DNA from: Polaromonas sp.
GTDB lineage: Bacteria > Pseudomonadota > Gammaproteobacteria > Burkholderiales > Burkholderiaceae_C
Reading direction: 5' to 3'
Assembly: GCA_025362315.1 (NCBI GenBank)
Contig: JANYGP010000071.1
Span: 1 to 64,000, forward strand
DNA length: 64,000 bases
Every line of letters starts with the position of its first letter. The stretch's first letter is position 1. The translations under genes and the position numbers were made by a program. Shown one piece after another: positions 42,264-50,326 of this stretch. The notes below the pieces were generated by a model. It made no database searches, was not told where the DNA came from, and saw only the letters and a program-made list of their open reading frames with translations.

Positions 42264-42613
42264 TGCGCACAAAAACTGCGCTTTAAGGCGACATTTTCAT
42301 GATCTCCCTCGACCCTGCTGTTGGCAGCGAAATACGCGGAATGCGGCCAGTCTTGATTTTGTCAAACAAAGACTTCAATCTGGGTGGACATGCATTGGTA
42401 GCACCCATTACCCAAGGCGGCAACTTTGAACGAGTTGCCGGCTGGGCCGTCACCTTGGTGGGCAGTGGCGCAGCCACACAAGGTGCTGTTGTGGTCAGTC
42501 AATGCCGTCTGCTTGACCTGGCTGCCCGGGCTGGCAAAAAACTGGAAGCCGTGCCAGACGATTTGCTTGAAGATTGCCTGGCCAAACTGGAGGCAATGAC
42601 TGCACGGCCCTAG
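42263..42613 (+). pseudogene. mazF: MazF/ChpB-type mRNA interferase with nonsense codon near start
   Basis: The frame opens at the ATG 42263 (TGATG overlap with the antitoxin) and reads MRTKTAL, then TAA at 42284-42286, then GDIFMISLDPAVGSEIRGMR and the rest of a normal PemK/MazF protein (RPVLILSNK, VAPITQGGNFERVAG). GDIF belongs to the conserved first strand. The track starts at the internal ATG 42299, giving 104 aa without that strand. Translation could restart there, but the toxin is probably inactive or weakened. A genome sequence error at 42284-42286 is an alternative. Confidence 0.75.
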
Positions 42614-42673
42614 CAAAACACGGAGTTTCATCCCTGTTAGTCGTCCAGAACATGAAAGATGTTCAGGGCAAGT

Positions 42674-43645
42674 TCAATCCGCCTTGATGCCGTTGTCCTT
42701 CACAACCTTGGCCCAAATATCCATCTGCTTGTCAATGAACACACGCGCTGCATCAGCACTACCACCCACCACATCAATGCCTTGCGCATCGAGCTTTTTG
42801 GCGATGTCTGGCGTTTTCAGTACGGTGTTGAGCGCTTCGTTCATGCGCTTCAAAATATCGGGCGGCGTTTTGGCTGGGGCCAGCACAGCCCACCAGGCAG
42901 GAGCTTCAAAGCCGGGGTAGCCGCTCTCGGCAATGGTGGGCACGTTGGGCAAATCAGGGCTGCGCTTGGGGCTGGTCACGGCCAGTGGGCGCATGCGGCC
43001 GCTGTCAATGTGTGGCTTGGTCACAAACACGGAACCGATTGACAACGGAACATGGCCAGCCACCGCATCGTTCATCAGCGGGCCGCCGCCTTTGTACGGG
43101 ATGTGTGCCCAGTCAATGCCGCCATTTTTGCCCAGCAGCGTCATCGCCACATGGCCCAGGCTGCCTGAGCCAATGCTGCCGTAACTGACGTTCTTTTTGG
43201 CTTTGGCAGCAAGCACGACGTCTGCAAAAGTTTTGTATTCACTGCCTGTAAAAGTGGCCAGCACCATCGGCGATGTGCCAACCAGCACGATGGGTGTCAG
43301 GTCTTTTTTGCTGTCAAACGGCAGATTCGGAATGAGCGCCGGATTCACCCCATGCGTGTCAAACACGACTGCAAAGGTGTAGCCGTCTGCAGGAGCCGCC
43401 GCCACTGCCGCAGCACCTATGGAGCCAGATGCACCGCCCTTGTTTTCAACAATGACAGTTTGGCCCAGCAGCGTTTGCAGCGGCACCTGCAAAATGCGCG
43501 CCACCTGGTCCACCGAGCCGCCTGGCGGAAAAACTGCCACCAGCTTGATCGGGCCCCGCGCTGGCCAGGCCGGGGTTGCCTGTGCCCAGGCGCCAGCCAT
43601 GGTCATGACCAGCAATACGCCTGTAAATAAACGTTTTGTAGACAT
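42674..43645 (-). CDS. Bug-family tripartite tricarboxylate-type periplasmic binding protein
   Basis: 323 aa. The signal peptide is LFTGVLLVMTMAGAWAQA. Family motifs follow: GPIKLVAVFPPGGSVDQVAR, ENKGGASGSIGAAAVAAAPA and YGSIGSGSLGHVAMTLL. It probably binds a carboxylate. No partner permease is adjacent, as is usual for the many Bug paralogues of this family. It is divergent from the Nudix-MBL gene by 26 bp. Confidence 0.93.
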   Translation of the reverse strand: MSTKRLFTGVLLVMTMAGAWAQATPAWPARGPIKLVAVFPPGGSVDQVARILQVPLQTLLGQTVIVENKGGASGSIGAAAVAAAPADGYTFAVVFDTHGVNPALIPNLPFDSKKDLTPIVLVGTSPMVLATFTGSEYKTFADVVLAAKAKKNVSYGSIGSGSLGHVAMTLLGKNGGIDWAHIPYKGGGPLMNDAVAGHVPLSIGSVFVTKPHIDSGRMRPLAVTSPKRSPDLPNVPTIAESGYPGFEAPAWWAVLAPAKTPPDILKRMNEALNTVLKTPDIAKKLDAQGIDVVGGSADAARVFIDKQMDIWAKVVKDNGIKAD

Positions 43646-43671
43646 CTTTGTACCCGTGATTTAATTGCCTG

Positions 43672-45336
43672 ATGGTACGAATAAATCAACTCCTTCACCC
43701 TCCGCGCAAACCCGCAGACTTGCGTCATGCGGCTACTGTTTTGCTGCTGCGCGATGGCGCTGAAGGCATTGAAGTGCTGATGACCCGCCGCTCCATGAAA
43801 GCCAGCTTTGCGCCCGGTGCGTACGTGTTCCCGGGCGGCGGCATTGATGCAGCTGACAGCGCGGCGCATGGCCAGTCAACCCGGCGCGCGACGCAAAGCG
43901 ATTTGCACTTGACGCAAGCCATTGCTGCCATTCGTGAAAGTTTTGAGGAGCTGGGCGTGCTGCTGGCCAGGCATGCCGATGGCAGTCATGCCAGCACGGC
44001 TGACATTGCAGCGCTGGACCGCAAGGCACCGTTTGCAGCCCAGTGCAAGGCACGTGGGTTGACGCTGGCCGGAGCCGATGTGTCCGTGCTGGCGCACTGG
44101 GTGACCGACCGGGACATGCTGCTGCGCTTTGATGTGCCTTTTCTGGTGGCCCGCATGCCCGAGGGCCAGGAGCCGGTGGCTGATGAGGCCGAGCAGTTTG
44201 AGCCAGAGTGGATCCGCCCTGCTGATGCACTGGCACGTCATCTGGCGGGGAATTTTTTCATTATTTTCCCGACGATCCGTACGCTGGAGCGGCTGCAACA
44301 TCACGCCAGTGTTGACGCGGTACTGGCTGCGTGCGCCACTGAAAAACCATTGTGGACGTCGTGTCCCCGAGCCGGTTATTTGCAGGGCAAGGAAGCCCGC
44401 TACATGGAGCATGAGCCGCCGTATGGCGAACTTGAACTGGTTAGCCCCGACGGGCAAATCGTGCACCACCTCGACTGGCAAACCAATGTGCCCGTCAGGC
44501 TTTTGAGAAACGTCATGCGCCTGACTGCACCCAACCCCGGGGTGATGACCGGGCCAGGGACCAACAGCTATCTGATTGGAGACGTGCAGTCAGGCTACAT
44601 CGTGATTGACCCCGGCCCCGCGGATGCGGACCACATTGAGCGGCTGTACAAAGCGGCAAGCGGCGATATCCGGCTGATCGTGTGCACCCACTCACACCCT
44701 GACCATTCGCCTGGTGCCCGGCCCCTGCAGGCACTGTGTGAAGCGGCAGGCCAACGCCCGTTGATTGCCGGCTTGTCATCTGCCCCCACAGCGCGCGCAG
44801 ACAGCAGCTTCAATCCAGACAGAACGCTATTGAATCATGAGCTGCTGGCGCCCGGATTGTTTGGGCTTAAGGCCAATTTGACACCTGAAACTGGTCAAAA
44901 TACACATACCTTGAAGGTGTTGCATTCCCCAGGTCACGCCGCCAACCACCTGTGCCTGGTGCTGGTGGAAGACGGCTTGCTGCTCAGCGGCGATCATATT
45001 TTGAACGGCAGCACCACGGTCATCAATCCGCCTGACGGCAACATGACTGCTTACCTTGATTCACTCGACATGCTGGGCAACGCCTGCACCGAACACAGCA
45101 TTGACTTCATTTTGCCGGCCCATGGTTACGCCATCGGCCAGGCAAAAACTGCGATTGCCCAGCTCAAGGCCCACCGCTTGAAACGCGAAGCCAAAATCAG
45201 TGCGGTGATGCTGGCAATGCCTGACGGCACACTGGACGACTGGGTGCCGCTGGCGTATGACGATGTGGACGAACGCATCTGGCCAGTGGCCAAGCGGTCG
45301 CTGCTGGCGCATGTGGAGCGACTGCAAAACCAGTAA
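43672..45336 (+). CDS. Nudix hydrolase-metallo-beta-lactamase fold fusion
   Basis: 554 aa in two enzymes. Residues about 15-230 are a Nudix domain whose box is split (FPGGGIDAADSA, then IRESFEELGVLL). Residues about 265-554 are an MBL hydrolase with CTHSHPDHSPGARPLQ, then VLHSPGHAANHLCL and LSGDHILNGST. The MBL half resembles LACTB2-type RNases/hydrolases. The segment LLNHELLAPGLFGLKAN, before the second strand set, comes from a dispersed element. The joint substrate is unknown. Confidence 0.87.
   Translation: MVRINQLLHPPRKPADLRHAATVLLLRDGAEGIEVLMTRRSMKASFAPGAYVFPGGGIDAADSAAHGQSTRRATQSDLHLTQAIAAIRESFEELGVLLARHADGSHASTADIAALDRKAPFAAQCKARGLTLAGADVSVLAHWVTDRDMLLRFDVPFLVARMPEGQEPVADEAEQFEPEWIRPADALARHLAGNFFIIFPTIRTLERLQHHASVDAVLAACATEKPLWTSCPRAGYLQGKEARYMEHEPPYGELELVSPDGQIVHHLDWQTNVPVRLLRNVMRLTAPNPGVMTGPGTNSYLIGDVQSGYIVIDPGPADADHIERLYKAASGDIRLIVCTHSHPDHSPGARPLQALCEAAGQRPLIAGLSSAPTARADSSFNPDRTLLNHELLAPGLFGLKANLTPETGQNTHTLKVLHSPGHAANHLCLVLVEDGLLLSGDHILNGSTTVINPPDGNMTAYLDSLDMLGNACTEHSIDFILPAHGYAIGQAKTAIAQLKAHRLKREAKISAVMLAMPDGTLDDWVPLAYDDVDERIWPVAKRSLLAHVERLQNQ
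44826..44874 (+). repeat. dispersed two-hairpin element, copy 10 (inside Nudix-MBL gene)
   Basis: 49 bp, same direction as the gene: GCTATTGAATCATGAGCTGC, TGGCGCCCGG, then TTGGGCTTAAGGCC. It encodes LLNHELLAPGLFGLKA, a different frame from the other same-direction copies. Confidence 0.75.
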
Positions 45337-45339
45337 CAG

Positions 45340-45528
45340 TCAATGCCGCTTGTCGGCTTTCCACGTGCCCCCATAGCGGTAAAACGGCTGGGACAACAGC
45401 TTGGCCTGACACGCTGGGCACACCAGCTTCCATACGCCTGACGTGTCTGCAAGCACGCGGTACAAGGTGCTGCTTTCCAGCTGACAACATGCACACAACT
45501 TGATTCGGGAGCGGGCGGGTTTAGGCAC
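45340..45528 (-). CDS. small zinc-ribbon-like protein
   Basis: 62 aa with two CxxC pairs (LCACCQLESS, LVCPACQAKL) about 24 residues apart, fitting a zinc ribbon. The rest is basic: MPKPARSRIK at the start and TWKADKRH at the end. It may bind nucleic acid or a protein partner. It is convergent with the Nudix-MBL gene, three bases apart. I do not recognise a named family. Confidence 0.7.
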   Translation of the reverse strand: MPKPARSRIKLCACCQLESSTLYRVLADTSGVWKLVCPACQAKLLSQPFYRYGGTWKADKRH

Positions 45529-45575
45529 CTGGTGATTGTGTCAGGCAAAAAAAACAAACCTGATAAAACTGTCAA

Positions 45576-46352
45576 TCAGGGGCCTGTCACCAGTGAAAGC
45601 GTGCTTTCTTCCAGGCTCTTGTCTTGGCTCATCACCTGGCTTTTTTCCTGGCTTTGTTCCTGGCTTTGTTCCTTGCTTTTCGCCGTTTTTGCCTTGGCTT
45701 CGCCGATTGGGTCACCCAGCTGGGAGCGTTCAGCCATGCCAAGTTCAGCGCCGGTTGCAGCGTCCAGCGCCGGGTTGGACTTGCCCCGTGCAGCCATCTG
45801 CTGAAGGGTTTTTATCTCCATCGGCTGCAGCGCGACACTGGCCAGACCACTGCCGCCATCAACTGCCGATTGCTGGTCACGTGCACTGATGTATTCCCAC
45901 TGCTCGCCCTGATTCCAGGCGCCGCGCACTTCTGGCAGGGCATCGGGACCGCTGCTTTGGGACATGTCGAAATACTTGTGGGTAAAGCGCGGGTCGCCCG
46001 CTGTTTTGCCTGGCGGGAAGTTGCCTTCAATGGCGTAAAGCGCTTTTTCAAACGACTTCTGTTGCGCTATTTTGCGGGTCATCAAAAATGTCAGTACATC
46101 CTAGGCACCCTTGTTCAGCATGGCCACGATGGTGCCGATGACTTCGAGGTGGCTCAACTCTTCAGTCGCAATGTCCATCAGCAGGTCGTTGCGGTCCGGA
46201 TCATCTTCGCCCAAAGCTTGTGTGAAATACCGGCAAGCAGAGGCCAACTCGCCCATAGGGCCGCCAAATTGCTCATGTACCAGGTTGGCCAGTCCCGGGT
46301 TGGTGCTGCTGACCCGAACGGTGCAATGAAGGCGTTTGTCGTGTGAGAACAT
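45576..46352 (-). pseudogene. manganese catalase, internally deleted
   Basis: The first 83 codons from the ATG at 46352 are a good Mn-catalase N-terminus (MFSHDKRLHCTVRV, EQFGGPMGELASACRYFTQ, ATEELSHLEVIGTIVAMLNK). Then TAG (46101-46103), and the same frame resumes with the family C-terminus DVLTFLMTRKIAQQKSFEKA. The roughly 90-residue centre with further dimanganese ligands is missing. The usual REIAH ligand motif reads RKIAQ. The C-terminal tail is Lys/Ser/Gln-rich (KSKEQSQEQSQEKS). The gene cannot make an active catalase. Confidence 0.85.
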
Positions 46353-46671
46353 TGAAATCTGCAAAAAATTCCAAGTGGTTGAAGGTTTATTCAATGCACT
46401 GAATCGTTCATTGCAAGATGGATCATTCAATGTAGACCTCCAGGCAAAAAATTTTGCCAAGACGACGAGCCCACAAATCGCAGGCAGGGCCTGACAGCCG
46501 CAATATATGGCAGGCTGAAGACCCGTTCTGTCACGCTGTATGCTATTGAATGATGAGCTGTCAGCGCCCGAATTCAAAAGGCTATGGCCCAATTGGACAG
46601 TGAATTCAGCCTGAGCGCAGGCCTTGGGTGTCAGCCGGACCCACTCATTGGGAAATGCTTTAAATAAAAGT
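46353..46671. other. intergenic region between catalase remnant and rnpB
   Basis: 319 bp. It holds one dispersed element copy and no convincing gene; the long ORF here is only the upstream extension of the catalase frame. Confidence 0.65.
46542..46589 (+). repeat. dispersed two-hairpin element, copy 11 (intergenic)
   Basis: 48 bp: GCTATTGAATGATGAGCTGT, CAGCGCCCG, then AGGCTATGGCC. The left part is nearly identical to copy 10. Confidence 0.75.
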
Positions 46672-47070
46672 GTGAAGCCCGCCGATAAGCCGGATTTTGT
46701 GCGCTGAAGCGTTTTGCAACGCCCCAGTGTGACCGCCATTAATCTGGGCCGGGAGTCGCCTGCCCGGCTCGGTGCCACCTACCCGCCAGCTCCGCGGAAC
46801 GACATCAACGCTGGCCTATTTGGTGTTGCTGCGCGTAGAGATTGCCCGTTTCACCCGACCTGAAACTTCCTTTCGGTTGCCCCAAGCCGACTCGTCTCTG
46901 TTGCTCTGATCCTCACCTCACGGTGGAGAGGTGTTACCTCCTACGCTGTCCTGTGCAGTCCGGACGTTCCTCCAGTGCGGGGTTTCCCCCGACGCTTGCG
47001 CGTCGGCTTTTCACCGATGCTTGCGCGTCGGTTGTCAGCTATGCACCAGCGGCGGTCTGGCGTGCTTCAC
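46672..47070 (-). ncRNA. rnpB: RNase P RNA (catalytic RNA, bacterial type A)
   Basis: About 399 nt. Conserved segments on the minus strand are GGAGGAACGTCCGGACTGCA (P4/CR I), CAGAGACGAG, GGGTGAAACGGGCAATC and, near the 3' end, AATCCGGCTTATCGGCGGGC. The ends pair as P1: GTGAAGC with GCTTCAC. It processes the 5' leaders of tRNA precursors together with RnpA. A GATAAT -10 box (47077-47082) lies six bases before the 5' end, so the -35 region falls on the stop codon of fitB. Two tandem GCAA-loop hairpins follow P1. Confidence 0.95.
46989..47031 (-). repeat. tandem near-identical hairpins in the 5' domain of rnpB
   Basis: CCGACGCGCAAGCATCGG and CCGACGCGCAAGCGTCGG lie 25 nt apart in the RNA sense. 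Each is an 18-nt stem with a GCAA tetraloop; the first has one mismatched pair. Confidence 0.8.
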
Positions 47071-47090
47071 AGCTTGATTATCAATCGATT

Positions 47091-47510
47091 TCAGTCCCAT
47101 GGGTTGAGCAGCACCAAGCTATCAACACCTCCAAAATTTTTGGTATTGCGTGTGACCAAAGTGAATTGATGGGCCAAAGCAATGGCTGCAATCATGGCGT
47201 CTTCAACACTGCAGGGATGGCCGCGTTTTTGCTGCTGGGCAGCAAGTTTGCCGTACAGCGGCGCGCACCGCGCATCCAGACTCAAACATCGCTGGGCAAA
47301 GTCTTCTTCGACCAACAAACCTGTCGCCTTGACAAGCGCATTCTTGCGTTTGCCTGCAGGCATCAAGGCCAGGCCCAACTGCATTTCGCACAAGGTAACA
47401 GCACTGATGTAAATGCTTTGCACGGCTGTTTTGGCGAACCAGCCAATGACGCCCAAATTAGGCGCAGGTCTGGTCATCTCGGAGATGACATTTGTATCAA
47501 TCAAATACAT
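47091..47510 (-). CDS. fitB: FitB/VapC-type PIN-domain toxin
   Basis: 139 aa. The PIN nuclease pattern is MYLIDTNVISEMTRP (first Asp), an inner Glu in SAVTLCEMQLG, and the late acidic pair SVEDAMIAAIALAH followed by LVTRNTKNF. These residues bind Mg2+ for RNA cleavage. It lies 22 bp after its antitoxin gene. The 3' end overlaps the rnpB promoter region, so transcription of the module could run into rnpB. Confidence 0.9.
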   Translation of the reverse strand: MYLIDTNVISEMTRPAPNLGVIGWFAKTAVQSIYISAVTLCEMQLGLALMPAGKRKNALVKATGLLVEEDFAQRCLSLDARCAPLYGKLAAQQQKRGHPCSVEDAMIAAIALAHQFTLVTRNTKNFGGVDSLVLLNPWD

Positions 47511-47532
47511 CGGTAATTGACTTTAAAGTGGG

Positions 47533-47793
47533 TCAAACCGAATCGCTGCCTGAGAACGGCGGCGCCCACATCGCACTGCGCGGCGCCAGAGAGATTTCGC
47601 CCAGCCCCGCAAATCGCGCCTGAATGCGGCTGCCCAAATCTCTTTTTATCAAAGCTGGCGCGCAGCCCTCGTTTGCTGCTTGGGTCAGAATGCGGCGTAC
47701 CGCTTCTTCCATGGCAATGCCTTGCTCCGCTGCGCGCACGCGCAGCTTGGTTTTGACATGTGGATCAAGATTGCGAACAGTGAGCACGGACAT
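47533..47793 (-). CDS. fitA: FitA-like antitoxin (ribbon-helix-helix)
   Basis: 86 aa starting MSVLTVRNLDPHVKTKLRVR, the RHH strand and first helix of FitA/Arc-type proteins, then AAEQGIAMEEAVRRILTQAA. The C-terminal part would bind the PIN toxin. The pair is probably autoregulated from the promoter upstream of 47793. Confidence 0.9.
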   Translation of the reverse strand: MSVLTVRNLDPHVKTKLRVRAAEQGIAMEEAVRRILTQAANEGCAPALIKRDLGSRIQARFAGLGEISLAPRSAMWAPPFSGSDSV

Positions 47794-47920
47794 GGTGAAC
47801 CCCCGGATTTAATTGCTGTCATTGTAGTCATTGACAGCAATGAAGTCACTTGATAAACCAATGGTTAAAATATCGCCTGATCCGAAATACAGATCCACGA
47901 AACAGGACTTGACAGTCAAC

Positions 47921-49540
47921 ATGATCCGCATCACTGAACTCAAGCTGCCGCTTGACCACGACAACGCTGCGCTACCTGCGCTGATTGTCAAAACGCTGGG
48001 CGTGTTACCCGCCGATGTCATCAGCCACACCATCTACAAACGCAGCTACGACGCACGCATGAAAAAGCTGCTGCTCGTGTACATCGCCGATGTTCAAGTT
48101 GCCCCTGCACTTGAAGATGGGCTGCTCAGGCGGTTTGAAACGCACCCACACATTCGCCCCGCACCAGACCAGAGCTACCACCCGGTCGCGCAACTCAACG
48201 CCGCACCCGCCCTCAGGCCGGTCGTTGTTGGCTTTGGCCCGTGCGGCATTTTTGCAGCGCTGCTGCTGGCGCAAATGGGGTTTAAACCCATTGTGCTGGA
48301 GCGTGGCAAAAAAGTTCGCGAACGCACCCAGGACACCTGGGGTCTGTGGCGCAAAAGTACCCTGAATCCGGAGTCGAATGTGCAGTTTGGCGAGGGCGGT
48401 GCGGGCACGTTTTCAGACGGCAAATTGTGGAGTCAAATCAAGGACCCGCGCCATTTGGGCCGCAAGGTCATGCTGGAGTTTGTCAAAGCAGGGGCCCCGG
48501 GAGAAATTTTGCTGGTCAGCAAGCCGCATATTGGCACGTTCAAACTGGTCAAGGTGGTGGAGCACATGCGCGAGCAAATCATTGCGCTGGGTGGTGAAGT
48601 CCGGTTTGAGCAGCGCGTCAGCGATGTGCTGATTGAAGACGGCTGCATTCGCGGCTTGACTGTCCAAAATTTGAATGACAACACGCAGTACGACATGCAC
48701 GCCGACCACGTTGTGCTGGCGCTGGGCCACAGCTCGCGTGACACGGTGGCCATGCTGCATTCACGCGGGGTGTACATGGAAGCGAAGCCGTTTTCAATCG
48801 GCTTTCGCATTGAGCACCCACAAGGCGTGATTGACCGTGCCCGGCTGGGCCAGCACGCTGGCCACCCGCTGCTGGGCGCTGCAGATTACAAGCTGGTACA
48901 CCATGCAACCAATGGCCGCAGCGTTTACAGCTTTTGCATGTGCCCGGGCGGCACGGTGGTGGCCGCCACATCAGAGCCGGGCCGCGTGGTCACCAACGGC
49001 ATGAGCCAATATTCGCGCAACGAACGCAATGCCAACGCGGGCATGGTGGTGGGCATCACGCCGGCTGACTATCCCGGTAATCCATTGGCAGGGTTTGCGT
49101 TTCAGCGTGCGCTGGAGTCACACGCCTACACACTGGGCGGCAGCAATTACCAGGCGCCTGGCCAGCTGGTGGGCGACTTTATTGCGGGCAAGCCTTCTAC
49201 CCGGCTGGGCAGCGTTGAGCCGTCCTACAAGCCTGGGGTGCTGCTGGGTGACTTGCACAGCGCCCTGCCCGCCTATGCGATTGCGGCCATGCGCGAGGCG
49301 CTGCCGGTATTCGGCAAAAAAATTCGCGGCTTCGACATGCATGATGCGGTGCTGACCGGCGTGGAAACACGCACCTCATCGCCCGTCAAAATCACCCGCG
49401 GTAATGACTTTCAGAGTCTGAACGTCAAAGGCTTGTACCCGGCAGGTGAGGGAGCCAGCTATGCGGGCGGCATTCTGTCTGCCGGGGTCGATGGCATTGA
49501 AGTGGCGGAAGCTGTGGCTTTGAACATGACCGGGCAGTGA
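47921..49540 (+). CDS. FAD-dependent oxidoreductase (uncharacterised dehydrogenase family)
   Basis: About 539 aa from the ATG at 47921 (MIRITELKLPLDHDNA). A roughly 80-residue N-terminal domain is followed by the dinucleotide-binding VVVGFGPCGIFAALLLAQMG and LERGKKVRERTQDTWGLWRK. FGEGGAGTFSDGKLWSQIKD is the signature of the family annotated as putative FAD-dependent dehydrogenase. The C-terminal GEGASYAGGILSAGVDGIE is also conserved. The substrate is unknown. It is followed directly by the ProQ gene. Confidence 0.9.
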   Translation: MIRITELKLPLDHDNAALPALIVKTLGVLPADVISHTIYKRSYDARMKKLLLVYIADVQVAPALEDGLLRRFETHPHIRPAPDQSYHPVAQLNAAPALRPVVVGFGPCGIFAALLLAQMGFKPIVLERGKKVRERTQDTWGLWRKSTLNPESNVQFGEGGAGTFSDGKLWSQIKDPRHLGRKVMLEFVKAGAPGEILLVSKPHIGTFKLVKVVEHMREQIIALGGEVRFEQRVSDVLIEDGCIRGLTVQNLNDNTQYDMHADHVVLALGHSSRDTVAMLHSRGVYMEAKPFSIGFRIEHPQGVIDRARLGQHAGHPLLGAADYKLVHHATNGRSVYSFCMCPGGTVVAATSEPGRVVTNGMSQYSRNERNANAGMVVGITPADYPGNPLAGFAFQRALESHAYTLGGSNYQAPGQLVGDFIAGKPSTRLGSVEPSYKPGVLLGDLHSALPAYAIAAMREALPVFGKKIRGFDMHDAVLTGVETRTSSPVKITRGNDFQSLNVKGLYPAGEGASYAGGILSAGVDGIEVAEAVALNMTGQ

Positions 49541-49542
49541 TA

Positions 49543-50226
49543 ATGCAGGCCATGCAAAATATTGCCCAAGAATCCACGATTGAGCTGGCTGAACAGCAGC
49601 CAAAGCCCAAACAGTACGCGTCACGTCAAATCAGTCCGGTGCTCGAAAAGCTGTTTGAGCTGCATCCACAACTGTTCGGTGCGAAGTTTTTACCGCTCAA
49701 GCTCGGCATCTTTCACGACCTGCTGGCACGCCATCCGGACGCGTTCAAAAAAGACGAACTCAAGCTGGCCATGGGCCAGCATGCCCGGTCAACCCGCTAC
49801 CTTGAATGCGTGGCTGCTGGACTGGCGCGCCATGACCTGGACGGCGCTGTGGTGGAGCCGGTTGTGCCCGAGCACGTTCACCACGCAATTCTGGAAGTCT
49901 TTCGCCGCAGGCAGGCCAGGACCAAAGAAGACTTGCGGCCCCGCCTGTCTGGTTTGTTAAAGCGTGCCATTGAAAATTCAGGCTTGACTCCAGACGCTTA
50001 TGCAGCGCTGGTGCAGGTGCAGGGCGATGCCACCAACGGATTGCTGGACGACGCGCTGGCCGAGCTGAAAGCAGAAGCTGCCAAGCGCGAAGCCTTGATG
50101 AGCACCTACACCGCCAGTGGCAAAACCGAAGCAGAGTTTGCCGAAATGTACGGCATGGACTTGAAGCTGGTGACCCGAGTGCTGGCGCGGGTGCGAGCTG
50201 AGCAAACTTCACAAGCTGAAAGCTGA
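49543..50226 (+). CDS. proQ: ProQ/FinO-domain RNA chaperone
   Basis: About 227 aa from the ATG at 49543 (ATG 49552 is possible). The ProQ/FinO domain runs from about residue 30 to 140: HPQLFGAKFLPLKLGIFHDL, ELKLAMGQHARSTRYLECVA and GLARHDLDG. A Lys/Ala/Glu-rich C-terminal helix follows. Such proteins bind structured small RNAs. It starts two bases after the FAD oxidoreductase stop and ends before a bidirectional hairpin. Confidence 0.87.
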   Translation: MQAMQNIAQESTIELAEQQPKPKQYASRQISPVLEKLFELHPQLFGAKFLPLKLGIFHDLLARHPDAFKKDELKLAMGQHARSTRYLECVAAGLARHDLDGAVVEPVVPEHVHHAILEVFRRRQARTKEDLRPRLSGLLKRAIENSGLTPDAYAALVQVQGDATNGLLDDALAELKAEAAKREALMSTYTASGKTEAEFAEMYGMDLKLVTRVLARVRAEQTSQAES

Positions 50227-50229
50227 ACG

Positions 50230-50256
50230 TAAAAAAGCCCAGAAAGGCCTTTTTTA
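50230..50256. terminator. terminator hairpin downstream of proQ
   Basis: AAAAAAGCCC and AAGGCCTTTTTT form an imperfect A/T-flanked stem directly after proQ. The convergent htpX ends 70 bp further on. Confidence 0.6.
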
Positions 50257-50268
50257 TATGTACAAGCA

Positions 50269-50316
50269 GCTTTCAGCCCAAGTGTTACGGGCGCAAGCAG
50301 CTATTTAATTGATAGC
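50269..50316 (-). repeat. dispersed two-hairpin element, copy 12 (between proQ and htpX)
   Basis: 48 bp on the minus strand: GCTATCAATTAAATAGCTGC, TTGCGCCCG, then TTGGGCTGAAAGC. One of the clearest copies; both hairpins are intact. Confidence 0.85.
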
Positions 50317-50326
50317 GGATTTGTAA

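Noticed and set aside
42299-42613. Treating the 104-aa ORF as a complete toxin gene
   Set aside because: Upstream in-frame codons encode the conserved GDIF strand and are cut off by a stop, so the ORF is a truncated form.
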